A stretch of DNA of 52,253 nt from Bacillota bacterium (GCA_023437715.1 JAEZFK010000069.1:1-52253); one strand, 5' to 3'; shown: positions 7,437 to 16,233, counted from the stretch's first letter. Numbers and translations: made by a program. Notes: a model not told the origin generated them from the sequence alone.

Positions 7437-8837
7437 ATGAAGATTTTTAACACTTTATCCAGACAGAAAGAAGATTTTGTGCCCCTGGAGCCTGGAAAGG
7501 TAAAGATGTATGTCTGCGGGCCCACGGTGTATAATTTTATCCACATAGGGAATGCAAGGCCTATCATCGTCTTTGATACGGTCAGAAGATATTTTGAATA
7601 TAAGGGCTATGAGGTTAACTTTGTCTCCAATTTTACCGATGTAGATGATAAGATCATTAAAAAGGCCATCGAAGAAGGGGTGGACGCAGACGTCATTTCC
7701 AAGCGCTACATTGAAGAGTGCAAAAAGGATATGGAGGCCATGAATGTTAAGCCGGCCACAAGAAATCCCCTGGCAACAGAGGAAATCTGCGGCATGCTGG
7801 ATATGATTCAGGAGCTGATCGCTTCCGGCCACGCTTATGCGGCAGCCGACGGAACCGTTTATTTCCGGACAAAATCCTTTGAAGGATATGGAAAGCTGTC
7901 CCATAAGAATCTGGAAGACCTTCAGTCAGGCTTCCGGGAGATCAAGGTGACCGGGGAGGAAGGAAAGGAAGACCCTGCGGATTTCGTGCTCTGGAAGCCG
8001 AAAAAGGAAGGGGAGCCTTACTGGGAGTCCCCATGGAGCGAGGGAAGGCCTGGCTGGCACATCGAATGCTCTGTCATGTCAAAGAAATATTTAGGCGACC
8101 AGATCGACATTCACGCAGGCGGAGAGGATTTAATCTTCCCTCATCATGAAAATGAGATCGCCCAGAGTGAGGCCGCTAACGGAAAAGAGTTTGCAAGATA
8201 CTGGATGCACAATGGATTTTTAAATATTGACAATAAAAAGATGTCAAAATCCCTGGGCAATTTCTTCACCGTAAGGGAGATCAGCGAAAAATACGATTTG
8301 CAGGTTCTGCGCTTTTTCATGCTGAGCGCCCATTACAGAAGCCCCTTAAACTTCAGCGCCGACTTGATGGAATCATCAAAGAATGGTCTGGAAAGAATAC
8401 TGACGGCTGTGGATAAGCTGAGAGACTTAGAGGCATCTGCCAAGCCGGGAGATTTCCGGGAAGAGGATAAAGCGGCTGTGGATGGCCTTGTTTCCAAATT
8501 CGAGGCCGCTATGGATGATGATTTTAACACGGCCGATGCCATTTCCGCAATTTTTGAGCTGGTAAAATTAAGCAATTCCACCGCAGATGAAAACAGCCCG
8601 AAGGAGTACGTGGTTTATTTGAAGGAAACCATTGATAAGCTTTGCGGCGTTTTAGGCATTATTACGGAAAAGGAACCGGAAATCCTGGATGAAGAGATTG
8701 AAGCCATGATTGAAGCCAGGCAGCAGGCCAGAAAAGACAAAAATTTCGGGCTGGCCGACGAGATCCGCGGAAAGCTTCTGGAAAAGGGCATTGTGCTGGA
8801 GGACACCAGGGAAGGTGTAAAATGGAAGAGAATTTAA
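7437..8837 (+). CDS. cysS: Cysteinyl-tRNA synthetase
   Basis: A 466-residue class I aminoacyl-tRNA synthetase that charges tRNA-Cys. The N-terminal Rossmann domain holds MYVCGPTVYNFIHIGNARP with the HIGH-like site and the first zinc Cys. The zinc-site regions IECSVMS and GGEDLIFPHHENE follow, and KMSKSLGN is the second signature. The C-terminal helical DALR-type region is present (ARQQARKDKNFGLADEIR). Its 3' end overlaps the mrnC start by 16 bases. The start follows a GGGAG-type site after ispF. Length is normal. Confidence 0.97.
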   Translation: MKIFNTLSRQKEDFVPLEPGKVKMYVCGPTVYNFIHIGNARPIIVFDTVRRYFEYKGYEVNFVSNFTDVDDKIIKKAIEEGVDADVISKRYIEECKKDMEAMNVKPATRNPLATEEICGMLDMIQELIASGHAYAAADGTVYFRTKSFEGYGKLSHKNLEDLQSGFREIKVTGEEGKEDPADFVLWKPKKEGEPYWESPWSEGRPGWHIECSVMSKKYLGDQIDIHAGGEDLIFPHHENEIAQSEAANGKEFARYWMHNGFLNIDNKKMSKSLGNFFTVREISEKYDLQVLRFFMLSAHYRSPLNFSADLMESSKNGLERILTAVDKLRDLEASAKPGDFREEDKAAVDGLVSKFEAAMDDDFNTADAISAIFELVKLSNSTADENSPKEYVVYLKETIDKLCGVLGIITEKEPEILDEEIEAMIEARQQARKDKNFGLADEIRGKLLEKGIVLEDTREGVKWKRI

Positions 8838-9265
8838 CAGAGTTTTTCAAAAAAACCCTGAAGCTTAAGGAAGTGGATGTAAACAGCTATTCCCCTCTGG
8901 CTCTGGCCTATATCGGGGATGCGGTCTATGAAGTGATGGTGCGGACCAAGGTGATGAACCATGGAAGCACCCAGGTAAACAACATGCACAAAAAGAGCGC
9001 AAAGCTGGTCAACGCCGGAACCCAGGCAGAGATCATCCGGAAGCTTATTGAAGATGAGGAGCTGACCCCCGAGGAAACTGCGGTTTACAAGCGGGGGCGC
9101 AATTCCAAATCCGCCACCACGGCAAAGCACGCCACAGTAGCCGACTACCGGACGGCCACAGGCTTTGAAGCGCTCTGCGGCTACTTATATTTAACGGACA
9201 GCTTAAGCCGTCTGACAGTGCTGGTGAGCAAAGGACTTGAAAAGATAGGAGAACTGAATGATTGA
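8822..9265 (+). CDS. mrnC: Mini-ribonuclease III
   Basis: A 147-residue RNase III catalytic domain without the dsRNA-binding domain, the MrnC type that matures 23S rRNA ends in Firmicutes. The signature LALAYIGDAVYEVMVR contains the catalytic Asp/Glu region, and the second motif is ATGFEALCGYLYL. It overlaps cysS by 16 bases and rlmB by 8 bases, a gene order (cysS-mrnC-rlmB) that is standard in this phylum and supports the call. Dimeric and metal-dependent by family knowledge. Confidence 0.95.
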   Translation: MEENLTEFFKKTLKLKEVDVNSYSPLALAYIGDAVYEVMVRTKVMNHGSTQVNNMHKKSAKLVNAGTQAEIIRKLIEDEELTPEETAVYKRGRNSKSATTAKHATVADYRTATGFEALCGYLYLTDSLSRLTVLVSKGLEKIGELND

Positions 9266-9995
9266 GGAATTTACAATAGAGGGAAAGAACGCGGTGCTGG
9301 AAGCATTCCGTTCCGGGAAGACCATCGATAAGCTGTATGTGCAGAAAGGCGTTTCCGATGGGCCTATCCAGTCCATTGTCCGGGAAGCCAAAAAGACGGA
9401 CACCATCATTAATTTTGTGGAAAGAGAGCGGCTGGACCAGATGTCTGAGGAAGGGCATCACCAGGGGGTCATCGCTCATGCGGCGGCCTATGAATACGCC
9501 GAGGTGGAGGATATGCTGAAAGCAGCCGAAGAAAAGGGAGAACCGCCCTTTCTCTTCCTCTTAGACGGAATCGAAGATCCCCATAATTTAGGGGCCATCA
9601 TCCGTACCGCCAATCTGGCGGGGGCCCACGGCGTCATTATTCCGAAACGCCGGGCCGTAGGGCTTACGGCCACAGTGGCAAAGACCTCTGCCGGCGCTTT
9701 GAATTATACGCCTGTGGCAAAGGTCACCAATTTAACGGCCACCATGGAAGAACTGAAAGAAAAGGGCATGTGGTTCGTCTGTGCGGATATGGGAGGGGAA
9801 GTGATGTACCGCCTGAATCTAAAGGGGCCCATGGGTCTTGTGATCGGCAGCGAAGGAAGCGGCGTCAGCCGGCTTCTGAAAGAAAAATGCGATATGGTGG
9901 CATCCATTCCCATGAAGGGCGACATTGATTCACTCAATGCGTCTGTGGCGGCAGGGGTGCTGGCCTATGAGATTGTAAGGCAGCGTTTGCAATAA
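9258..9995 (+). CDS. rlmB: 23S rRNA (guanosine-2'-O-)-methyltransferase RlmB
   Basis: A 245-residue SpoU/TrmH-type SPOUT methyltransferase. An N-terminal L30e-like substrate-binding domain (FTIEGKNAVLEAF) is followed by the trefoil-knot catalytic domain with motif 1 LDGIEDPHNLGAIIRTA, motif 2 LVIGSEGSGVSRL and motif 3 IPMKGDIDSLNASVAAGVLAYEI. It would 2'-O-methylate a guanosine of 23S rRNA. It overlaps mrnC by 8 bases and ends only 19 bases before the transglutaminase lipoprotein, with no terminator in between. Confidence 0.94.
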   Translation: MIEEFTIEGKNAVLEAFRSGKTIDKLYVQKGVSDGPIQSIVREAKKTDTIINFVERERLDQMSEEGHHQGVIAHAAAYEYAEVEDMLKAAEEKGEPPFLFLLDGIEDPHNLGAIIRTANLAGAHGVIIPKRRAVGLTATVAKTSAGALNYTPVAKVTNLTATMEELKEKGMWFVCADMGGEVMYRLNLKGPMGLVIGSEGSGVSRLLKEKCDMVASIPMKGDIDSLNASVAAGVLAYEIVRQRLQ

Positions 9996-10014
9996 CAGAT
10001 GAGGAGATGATAAT

Positions 10015-11001
10015 ATGAAGAAAAAAAACGGTGCAGTTATGGCAGCTGCCTGTGCAGCCATATTGTTCTCGATAGAAGGCTGCGCATCAAATGCCAAAGC
10101 AAGTGTGACCTCCGCAGCAGAGGAAAGCATTGAGTGGAAGACTGTGGTGAGCATTGAAGATCAGACAGTGCCTCTGTATTCAAAGCCGGCGGGAAGTGTG
10201 GTAAAAGTGCCTCAGGCCCCGGGAACCGTTTCATTTGTCAACGGCGCCGTAAAACTGGATGCTTCCAATGCGAACCATGGCTATGTGATGGTCCAGTATA
10301 CCGGCAACGCCTCTAAAATAAAGATACAGGTCATAAAAAGCGGAGGGGAGACCTATAACTATGATTTAAATGCCAGGTCTTCCTACGAAGTATTTCCTCT
10401 GACAGAAGGAAACGGAAAGTACACCATCCGGGTTCTGGAGCAGGTTCAGGGGACACAGTACGCCGTAAAGTCCAGCAATGATATTAATGTGGCTCTTGCG
10501 GACCAGTTTGAGCCTTTCCTTTATCCGAACCAGTATGTGAACTTCTCTGCGGGGAGCGAGGTGGTAAAGAAAGGGGCGGAAGTAGCGGCTCCTGCTGCCG
10601 ATGCTCTGGGCGTGGTGGCCAATGTTTATAATTACGTTGTGGGCAATTTCACCTATGATACGGCGCTGGCCAATTCGGTCCAGGCCGGCTATCTGCCGAA
10701 TGTGGACCAGGTGCTGGCTAAAAAGTCAGGCATCTGCTTTGATTATGCCGCCGTCATGACAGCCATGCTCCGGTCCCAGAACATTCCCACAAAGCTTGTG
10801 GTGGGCTACACAGGAAGTCTTTATCATGCCTGGGTAAACGTCTATATTGACGGTCAGGGCTGGGTGGATAACATCATTTACTTTGACGGAACCGACTGGA
10901 AGCTTATGGACCCGACCTTTGCTTCTTCCGGAGGGAATGACCCATCCATTAAGGAATATATTCAGAACAGTTCCAATTATAAGGCGAAATATACATACTA
11001 A
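10015..11001 (+). CDS. Transglutaminase-like (cysteine protease fold) lipoprotein
   Basis: A 328-residue exported protein. The N terminus is a lipoprotein signal with lipobox SIEGC (Cys23), so it should be anchored on the outer face of the membrane. Residues 200-300 form a transglutaminase-core domain with the triad visible: Cys241 in KSGICFDYAAVM, His271 in YHAWVNVYI and Asp299 in KLMDPTF. The domain can act as a protease, hydrolase or cross-linker; I cannot say which. It starts 19 bases after rlmB and lies 37 bases before a gspF/pilC-like gene, so it may belong with the pilus-like cluster, perhaps processing an exported product. Confidence 0.88.
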   Translation: MKKKNGAVMAAACAAILFSIEGCASNAKASVTSAAEESIEWKTVVSIEDQTVPLYSKPAGSVVKVPQAPGTVSFVNGAVKLDASNANHGYVMVQYTGNASKIKIQVIKSGGETYNYDLNARSSYEVFPLTEGNGKYTIRVLEQVQGTQYAVKSSNDINVALADQFEPFLYPNQYVNFSAGSEVVKKGAEVAAPAADALGVVANVYNYVVGNFTYDTALANSVQAGYLPNVDQVLAKKSGICFDYAAVMTAMLRSQNIPTKLVVGYTGSLYHAWVNVYIDGQGWVDNIIYFDGTDWKLMDPTFASSGGNDPSIKEYIQNSSNYKAKYTY

Positions 11002-11038
11002 TACAAAAGAACTTCATGTGATAAAGGAGTAACTACAG

Positions 11039-12091
11039 ATGATAAAGGGAGCGAAAAAACAGTATTCCGCCAGGGAACTTTCCGCTTTCTGCCTCCAAAT
11101 ATCCATTCTTCTCCATGCAGCGATCCCTCTTGATGAGGGATTGTCTGTTATGGCGGAGGATGCGGAGGGAGAGGAAGAGAGGAAAAGGCTTCTGCAGATG
11201 GCGGAGGAAGCAGAGCTTGGCAGCCCTTTCTCAACCGTGCTGGAAAGCATAGGAGGATATCCCTCTTATGTGGTCCGTATGGCAAAGCTGGGGGAGGAAA
11301 CCGGAACCCTGGATCAGATTATGGGATCTCTGGCAGAATATTATGAAAAAGAGCATATTCTCATGAAAAACATAAAGAACGCGGTCACCTATCCGGTCAT
11401 CATGATCTTTATGCTGCTGACGGTATTGTTTGTGCTGTTCACAAAGGTCATGCCCATATTTGAGAATGTATATCAGCAGCTGGGGGCGGAGATGTCTCCT
11501 GTTTCCATTGCAGCCACTAGGCTTGGAGGCCTGTTCTGTGCCGGAGCTCTGATCCTTGGGCTGGTTCTGGGTCTTGCGGTCCTGGTTATGTGGCTTTTTG
11601 GCAGGCAGGGGAAGAAAGTCCATGTTATGGAGGCTTTAACCCGCTGGATCAAGAGAAGAAGCCGCATCGCTCTTGCTGTTGCAAACCGCCGGTTTACCTC
11701 TGTGCTGGCTTTAACGCTCCACAGCGGCCTGGACCTTGCAAAGGGAATGGAGCTGGCGGCAGATCTGGTGGAAAACCAGAGGGTGGAAGAAAAAATAAGA
11801 GCCTGCAGCGAAGAGCTGGGAGCAGGAATGGATTATTATTCCGCCATGAAGAATACCGGCCTGTTTAAGGGCTTTTACGTCCAGATGATAAAGGTGGGAG
11901 CCAGAAGCGGCCGCCTGGACAGCATGATGGAGCAGGTTTCCAAAAACTATGAGGAAGAGGCTGATACGGCTATCGGGCACATGGTCAGCCGGTTTGAGCC
12001 TACGGTGGTGGCGGTACTGGCCGTAGCGGTAGGGCTTATTCTGCTGTCCGTCATGCTTCCTCTGATCGGCGTTTTGTCGGCCATAGGATAG
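11039..12091 (+). CDS. Type II secretion / type IV pilus inner-membrane platform protein (GspF/PilC family)
   Basis: A 350-residue GspF/PilC-type platform protein. The first cytoplasmic helical bundle (FCLQISILLHAAIPLDEGL) is followed by a first membrane helix near residues 117-137, a second near 165-190, a second bundle (ALTLHSGLDLAKGMELAADLV) and a C-terminal membrane helix (PTVVAVLAVAVGLILLSVMLPL). Length is slightly below the usual 400. These proteins sit at the base of the assembly machine and connect the ATPase to the pseudopilins. It is the first membrane component of the operon that ends with the PilT-like ATPase. Confidence 0.92.
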   Translation: MIKGAKKQYSARELSAFCLQISILLHAAIPLDEGLSVMAEDAEGEEERKRLLQMAEEAELGSPFSTVLESIGGYPSYVVRMAKLGEETGTLDQIMGSLAEYYEKEHILMKNIKNAVTYPVIMIFMLLTVLFVLFTKVMPIFENVYQQLGAEMSPVSIAATRLGGLFCAGALILGLVLGLAVLVMWLFGRQGKKVHVMEALTRWIKRRSRIALAVANRRFTSVLALTLHSGLDLAKGMELAADLVENQRVEEKIRACSEELGAGMDYYSAMKNTGLFKGFYVQMIKVGARSGRLDSMMEQVSKNYEEEADTAIGHMVSRFEPTVVAVLAVAVGLILLSVMLPLIGVLSAIG

Positions 12092-12103
12092 GGGGGAGAC
12101 TGG

Positions 12104-12427
12104 ATGAAAAAAGGACTGCAGTCTCCGAAGCAGCTGTTGGGCTATGGGGCGTCCCTGGCGGTATTTTTCTGCGTGATCGCCCTTTTCGTATCAGGGACTC
12201 TTATGTTTTCAAAAAAAGCGGATGCAAGAGGAGCCGAGGCACTGCGTGATGCCATACGCAGGGCGTCGGTTCAGTGCTATGCTATAGAAGGAAGATATCC
12301 TCCCAATGTGGAGTATCTGGAAGAAAATTATGGGATACAGATTGACAAAAAACGGTATGATGTATTTTACAGCGGTTTCGCTTCCAACTTCATGCCTGAT
12401 ATCACGGTCAATCCCCATGAGCAGTAA
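12104..12427 (+). CDS. Single-span membrane protein, pseudopilin-like
   Basis: A 107-residue protein with one N-terminal membrane helix (YGASLAVFFCVIALFVSGTLMF) and a small outer domain. The segment EALRDAIRRASVQCYAIEGRYPPNVEYLEE resembles the helix and loop that follow the transmembrane part in small pseudopilins. No canonical prepilin peptidase site (Gly followed by a hydrophobic stretch with Glu at +5) is visible, so it may remain unprocessed. It starts 12 bases after the GspF-like gene, with a GGGGGAG ribosome site. Confidence 0.72.
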   Translation: MKKGLQSPKQLLGYGASLAVFFCVIALFVSGTLMFSKKADARGAEALRDAIRRASVQCYAIEGRYPPNVEYLEENYGIQIDKKRYDVFYSGFASNFMPDITVNPHEQ

Positions 12428-12439
12428 GGGGGGCAGGAT

Positions 12440-12925
12440 ATGAAAGAAAATGAGATCAGGCAGGGCGGTGTAGCCGGTGTCCTGTTTACCATTCTGCTGT
12501 TTCTTGTGTTTGTGCTCTGCGCCCTGTTTTCTGTTTTAATCGGCGGCAGGGTTTATGAGAATATCAATGCCAGGACAGAGAACACCTACCGGGGAGACGT
12601 GGCTTTAAGCTATATCGCCAATAAGGTGAGGCAGGGGGATGAGGCAGGAAGCGTATCCCTGACGGAAATGGATGGGATTCCGGTCCTTAAGCTGGAGCAG
12701 AAGATTCAGGACGCGGTTTATTTGACAGAAATCTACTATCAGGACGGCAAATTATGGGAGCTGTTCACCGATGCGGAAAGCGGCCTGGGTGTTGGAGACG
12801 GAAATGAAATCTTGGAATGCAGTCCGGTTTCCATGGAAATGGACGGCAATCTTCTTTATATAAGAACAGAAGGCCAGGGCAGCCTCCGGCTTTCCTTAAG
12901 AAGCGGAGGTTCGGGCAATGAATAG
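12440..12925 (+). CDS. DUF4860-type membrane protein of a pilus-like cluster
   Basis: A 161-residue protein with a short cytoplasmic start, one long membrane helix (GVLFTILLFLVFVLCALFSVLIGG) and a beta-rich outer domain (GIPVLKLEQ, VYLTEIYYQDGKLWELF, LLYIRTEGQGSLRL). The pattern fits DUF4860, small proteins found with type IV pilus-like genes in Clostridia; this match is from memory. It has an N-terminal GG before the hydrophobic part but no Glu at +5. Its end overlaps the next gene by 8 bases, so translation is coupled. Confidence 0.75.
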   Translation: MKENEIRQGGVAGVLFTILLFLVFVLCALFSVLIGGRVYENINARTENTYRGDVALSYIANKVRQGDEAGSVSLTEMDGIPVLKLEQKIQDAVYLTEIYYQDGKLWELFTDAESGLGVGDGNEILECSPVSMEMDGNLLYIRTEGQGSLRLSLRSGGSGNE

Positions 12926-13322
12926 AAAGCAGCATTCAGGCATGTTCCTGATGGAGATGATCGTGGTCATTCTGTTCTTCATCCTGTGTGCGGCCATCTG
13001 CATTGAAACCTTTGTGAAAGCCGATTCCATGAGCCGGAAAGCGGTGGATTTAAACCGCAGCGTGCAGGTGGCCCAAACCGTGACCGAGGTATGGAAGTCG
13101 GAGGGAAAGGAAGGCTTGCAGAAACGGTTAAAGGCAATCGCGTCAGGAGATGGAGACGAAGAAATGTGGTTTGACGCTCAGGGGGAACCCTGTGAAGCGG
13201 AAGCGGCCGTTTTTAAGGCGGAAGCAGAGCAGGCCCCCGAAAACATGATAAAAGTAATTGTAAGCCAGGGAGGGAAAGAGATATATGCCCTTGAGGCTGC
13301 CGGACATGAGGCGGTTCAGTGA
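12918..13322 (+). CDS. Prepilin-type (pseudopilin) protein
   Basis: A 134-residue protein with the best prepilin signal of the cluster: a short basic leader MNRKQHSG, then MFLMEMIVVILFFILC. Cleavage after Gly8 would leave Met at +1 and Glu at +5, the residue that guides pilin docking and N-methylation. The outer part is an amphipathic helix (VAQTVTEVWKSEGKEGLQ) and a small beta domain. No prepilin peptidase gene lies in this window, so processing would need an enzyme encoded elsewhere. Overlap with the preceding gene is 8 bases. Confidence 0.8.
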   Translation: MNRKQHSGMFLMEMIVVILFFILCAAICIETFVKADSMSRKAVDLNRSVQVAQTVTEVWKSEGKEGLQKRLKAIASGDGDEEMWFDAQGEPCEAEAAVFKAEAEQAPENMIKVIVSQGGKEIYALEAAGHEAVQ

Positions 13323-13334
13323 CGGAGGTGGAGT

Positions 13335-13808
13335 ATGGCGAAAAATGAAACGGGAAACGGAATGACCATAGGCAGTCCTTCTCTTATCTTAATCTTTATT
13401 CTCATGTGCCTTGTTACCTTTGGAATGCTTTCCTTAAGCACTGCCAAAAGCGAATGGAATCTGGCGGAGCGCAATGCAGGGGCCGTTACGGAATACTACC
13501 GGGCGGACAGCCTGGGAGAGGATTTTTACCGCATGGTCACAGAAAAGGTGTCCGCGGTCCGGGCGCAGAGCTCGGATCCTGCGGTATGCAGCCGGCTGCT
13601 GGAGCAGGAGCTGGGAGAATACTACCGGCCGGAGGAAGGGACCGTGGTCATGAAAATCGATATGGAAAGAGCACAGGCCCTTTTCCTTGAGCTGGTGCCA
13701 CGGTTCACCGGGGAAGAGGCAGTGACCGTTTCCCAGTGGAAAGTGATACAGACAGAAGATTTTGAAATTGATAATTCCATGCCGGTATGGAACGGAGGAA
13801 CAACATGA
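13335..13808 (+). CDS. Single-span membrane protein of the pilus-like operon, unknown family
   Basis: A 157-residue protein with one membrane helix (SLILIFILMCLVTFGMLSL) after a 14-residue cytoplasmic start, then an extracellular helical and beta domain. The segment RNAGAVTEYYRADSLGEDFYRM resembles the post-membrane helix of minor pseudopilins such as GspK/PilX-type proteins, but I would not assign the family. Its TGA overlaps the ATG of the PilT-like gene (ATGA), so the two are translationally coupled, which supports a joint function. Confidence 0.7.
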   Translation: MAKNETGNGMTIGSPSLILIFILMCLVTFGMLSLSTAKSEWNLAERNAGAVTEYYRADSLGEDFYRMVTEKVSAVRAQSSDPAVCSRLLEQELGEYYRPEEGTVVMKIDMERAQALFLELVPRFTGEEAVTVSQWKVIQTEDFEIDNSMPVWNGGTT

Positions 13809-14872
13809 ATTTAGTTCAAATGCTGAGCTCTGCGGTGGCCCTTAAAGCATCTGATATTTTTCTGGTGCCCGGCATGCCGTTTTCTTATAAGATAGGAAGC
13901 AGAATTGAATACCAGGATGAGGAAAAGCTGCTTCCCGCCCATATGGAATCACTGATTCCCGAGCTTTACCAGCTGGCGGGGAACCGGAGCATGGAGAAGG
14001 TAAATGAGCATGGGGATGATGATTTTTCCTTTGCCCTGCCCGGCTTTTGCAGGTTCCGCACCAGCGTGTTCCGCCAGAGGGGGACTCTGGCGGCAGTAAT
14101 CCGGGTGGTGACCTTTGAGCTGCCGGATTACCAGGAGCTTCACATTCCGGAGACCGTAATGGAGGTGGCCAGGATGACCAAGGGCTTTGTTCTGGTGACC
14201 GGCCCCGCCGGCAGCGGGAAGAGCACCACCCTGGCATGTATCATTGATAAGATAAACAATACCCGCAATGTCCACGTCATTACCCTGGAGGACCCTTTGG
14301 AGTATCTCCACCGCCATAAGATGAGCGTGGTAACCCAGAGGGAGGTTCCGACGGATACGGACAGCTATGTGACCGGCCTGCGTGCAGCCCTGCGCCAGGC
14401 CCCGGATGTGATCCTGCTGGGGGAGATGAGAGATTATGAGACCATACGGATTGCAATGACCGCGGCGGAAACAGGCCATCTGGTCATATCCACCCTTCAT
14501 ACGGTGGGAGCGGCCAATACCATTGACCGCATCATTGACAATTTTCCGCCCAATCAGCAGCAGCAGATCCGGATGCAGCTTTCCATGGTAGTCCAGGCCG
14601 TGATCTCCCAGCAGCTGATTCCCACTGTGGACGGCGGCGTTTATCCGGCCTTTGAAATCATGTTTTTCAACAATGCCATCCGGAACATGATACGGGAATC
14701 CAAAACCCATCAGATTGATTCGGTCATTGCCACGGGGCAGGCGGAGGGCATGATTTCCATGGATGCAAGCCTTTTAAATCTCTACAGGGAAGGGCGGATC
14801 ACCAAGGAAAATGCGGTTATCTACAGCAGTAACAGCGAATTGATGATGAAAAAGATCGACCGGATGGTATAG
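13805..14872 (+). CDS. PilT-like secretion/pilus ATPase
   Basis: A 355-residue GspE/PilT-superfamily hexameric ATPase of PilT length. It has a small N-terminal domain, Walker A GPAGSGKS (133-140), the Asp box TLEDPLEY (160-167), Walker B VILLGEMRD (202-210) and the His box TGHLVISTLHT (223-233). The AIRNMIRE stretch (291-298) matches the AIRNLIRE motif of retraction ATPases. ATG 13805 is chosen over 13787 because GGAGG precedes it and it overlaps the upstream stop. No PilB/GspE-type extension ATPase is present in this operon, so this enzyme may be the only local motor. Confidence 0.92.
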   Translation: MNLVQMLSSAVALKASDIFLVPGMPFSYKIGSRIEYQDEEKLLPAHMESLIPELYQLAGNRSMEKVNEHGDDDFSFALPGFCRFRTSVFRQRGTLAAVIRVVTFELPDYQELHIPETVMEVARMTKGFVLVTGPAGSGKSTTLACIIDKINNTRNVHVITLEDPLEYLHRHKMSVVTQREVPTDTDSYVTGLRAALRQAPDVILLGEMRDYETIRIAMTAAETGHLVISTLHTVGAANTIDRIIDNFPPNQQQQIRMQLSMVVQAVISQQLIPTVDGGVYPAFEIMFFNNAIRNMIRESKTHQIDSVIATGQAEGMISMDASLLNLYREGRITKENAVIYSSNSELMMKKIDRMV

Positions 14873-14937
14873 GTGCGTATAGTTTATATCTCAGAAAGAT
14901 ACACTATCTGTAATAATGGCAGGAGAGTGGTTGGAAT

Positions 14938-15891
14938 ATGAGGACAGATAAAAGAAAAGTTGCGTTGGTGGGCACGGGAATGGTTGGAATGAGCTATGCG
15001 TATTCCATGCTGAATCAGAGTGTCTGTGATGAAATGGTTTTGATTGATATTAACAGGAAACGGGCGGAGGGAGAAGCCATGGACTTAAATCATGGCCTTG
15101 CCTTTTCCGGCTCTCACATGAAAATTTACGCAGGGGAATACAGGGACTGCTCGGATGCGGACATTGTGGTGATCTGCGCCGGAGTGGCGCAGAAGCAGGG
15201 GGAGACCAGGCTTGACTTATTACGGCGCAATGCTTCCGTCTTTCAGTCCATTGTTCAGCCTGTAACAGAATCCGGTTTTAATGGGATATTTCTGGTGGCA
15301 ACTAATCCTGTGGACATCATGACCAGGATCACCTATTCCCTTTCAGGCTTTAATCCAAAGCGTGTTTTAGGAAGCGGCACCGCTCTGGATACGGCAAGGC
15401 TTCGGTATCTGCTGGGGGAATCCCTGCGGGTTGATCCGAGAAATGTTCATGCCTACGTCATGGGCGAACACGGAGACAGCGAGTTTGTGCCCTGGAGTCA
15501 GGCCATGGTGGCCACGAAAACCATTCTTTCCCTCTGCGGAAGCGGCGGGGAGGAGGACATGGTATGCCGGGAGGAGCTAAAGCGGATTGAGGAAGAAGTC
15601 CGGGGAGCCGCTTACCGGATCATTGAAGCCAAACAGGCCACCTATTACGGCATCGGCATGGCTCTTACCAGAATCACCAGGGCCATTCTGGGCGATGAAA
15701 ACAGTGTTTTTACGGTATCCGCCATGTTAAAAGGAGAATACGAGCAGTCAGAGGTTTACGCAGGGGTTCCCTGTATCATCAATAAAAACGGAATACAGAG
15801 GATTCTGTCCCTGTCTCTGACAGAGGACGAAATGAAACAGTTTGGCAAGTCCTGTGATACGCTCAGGAAAAGCTATGAGGGTATTTTATAA
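14938..15891 (+). CDS. ldh: L-lactate dehydrogenase
   Basis: A 317-residue NAD-dependent 2-hydroxyacid dehydrogenase of the LDH/MDH family, reducing pyruvate to L-lactate in fermentation. It has the Rossmann loop GTGMVGMSYA (12-21), the specificity loop AQKQGETRLDL with Gln85 and Arg91 as in lactate rather than malate enzymes, NPVDI (123-127), and GEHGDSE with catalytic His178. The usual Pro after QK in the loop is Gln87 here. A GGAGAG site precedes the ATG. No clear terminator follows. It is likely a separate unit from the pilus genes, since a 65-base gap lies between them. Confidence 0.93.
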   Translation: MRTDKRKVALVGTGMVGMSYAYSMLNQSVCDEMVLIDINRKRAEGEAMDLNHGLAFSGSHMKIYAGEYRDCSDADIVVICAGVAQKQGETRLDLLRRNASVFQSIVQPVTESGFNGIFLVATNPVDIMTRITYSLSGFNPKRVLGSGTALDTARLRYLLGESLRVDPRNVHAYVMGEHGDSEFVPWSQAMVATKTILSLCGSGGEEDMVCREELKRIEEEVRGAAYRIIEAKQATYYGIGMALTRITRAILGDENSVFTVSAMLKGEYEQSEVYAGVPCIINKNGIQRILSLSLTEDEMKQFGKSCDTLRKSYEGIL

Positions 15892-15994
15892 AAGGATGAA
15901 GCAGGGCAGACGGGGCATAAAAGAAGAAAGCAGAGAGCCATTTATTTGAAGTTTTTGTAATTTTATGTATTTTAGTAAAAAATATAAAAATGCG

Positions 15995-16023
15995 TTGACA
16001 AACAGATTTTCTCATGCTATGAT
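15995..16023 (+). promoter_or_regulatory. SigA promoter of tRNA-Thr
   Basis: TTGACA (15995-16000) and TATGAT (16018-16023) with a 17-base spacer lie about 30 bases before the tRNA. Confidence 0.85.
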
Positions 16024-16054
16024 ATACGAGGTTCGAACGGAGAACCAAAAAGAT

Positions 16055-16127
16055 GCTGATGTGGCACAGGTGGTAGCGCACCTCATTGGTAGTGAGGAGG
16101 TCACGGGTCCGAGTCCCGTCATCAGCT
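16055..16127 (+). tRNA. tRNA-Thr (anticodon GGT)
   Basis: The acceptor stem GCTGATG pairs perfectly with CATCAGC. The anticodon stem CCTCA/TGAGG encloses TTGGTAG, giving GGT. The discriminator base is T and CCA is not encoded. Confidence 0.94.
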
Positions 16128-16135
16128 CTGCAAAC

Positions 16136-16173
16136 AAACGGGAAGTCTTGAATAAAGAGACTTCCCGTTTTTA
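16136..16173 (+). terminator. Terminator of the tRNA-Thr transcript
   Basis: A perfect 13-bp stem (16136-16148 with 16158-16170) is followed by a T run. Confidence 0.9.
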
Positions 16174-16213
16174 TATATCAGGAAATTCTTAAGGATTTTC
16201 TCACCGCGAGAGT

Positions 16214-16233
16214 CTGCTTTGCGTGCAAAGCAG
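16214..16233 (+). promoter_or_regulatory. Hairpin directly upstream of the PBP ribosome site
   Basis: CTGCTTTGC (16214-16222) is a perfect inverted match of GCAAAGCAG (16225-16233), two bases before the AAGGAGG site at 16235-16241. It may affect translation of the penicillin-binding protein. Confidence 0.45.

Noticed and set aside
13949..14710. Long minus-strand open frame (253 codons) inside the PilT-like gene
   Set aside because: The plus-strand frame has all ATPase motifs; the reverse frame has no recognisable domain and no ribosome site. It is a shadow of a GC-richer gene.
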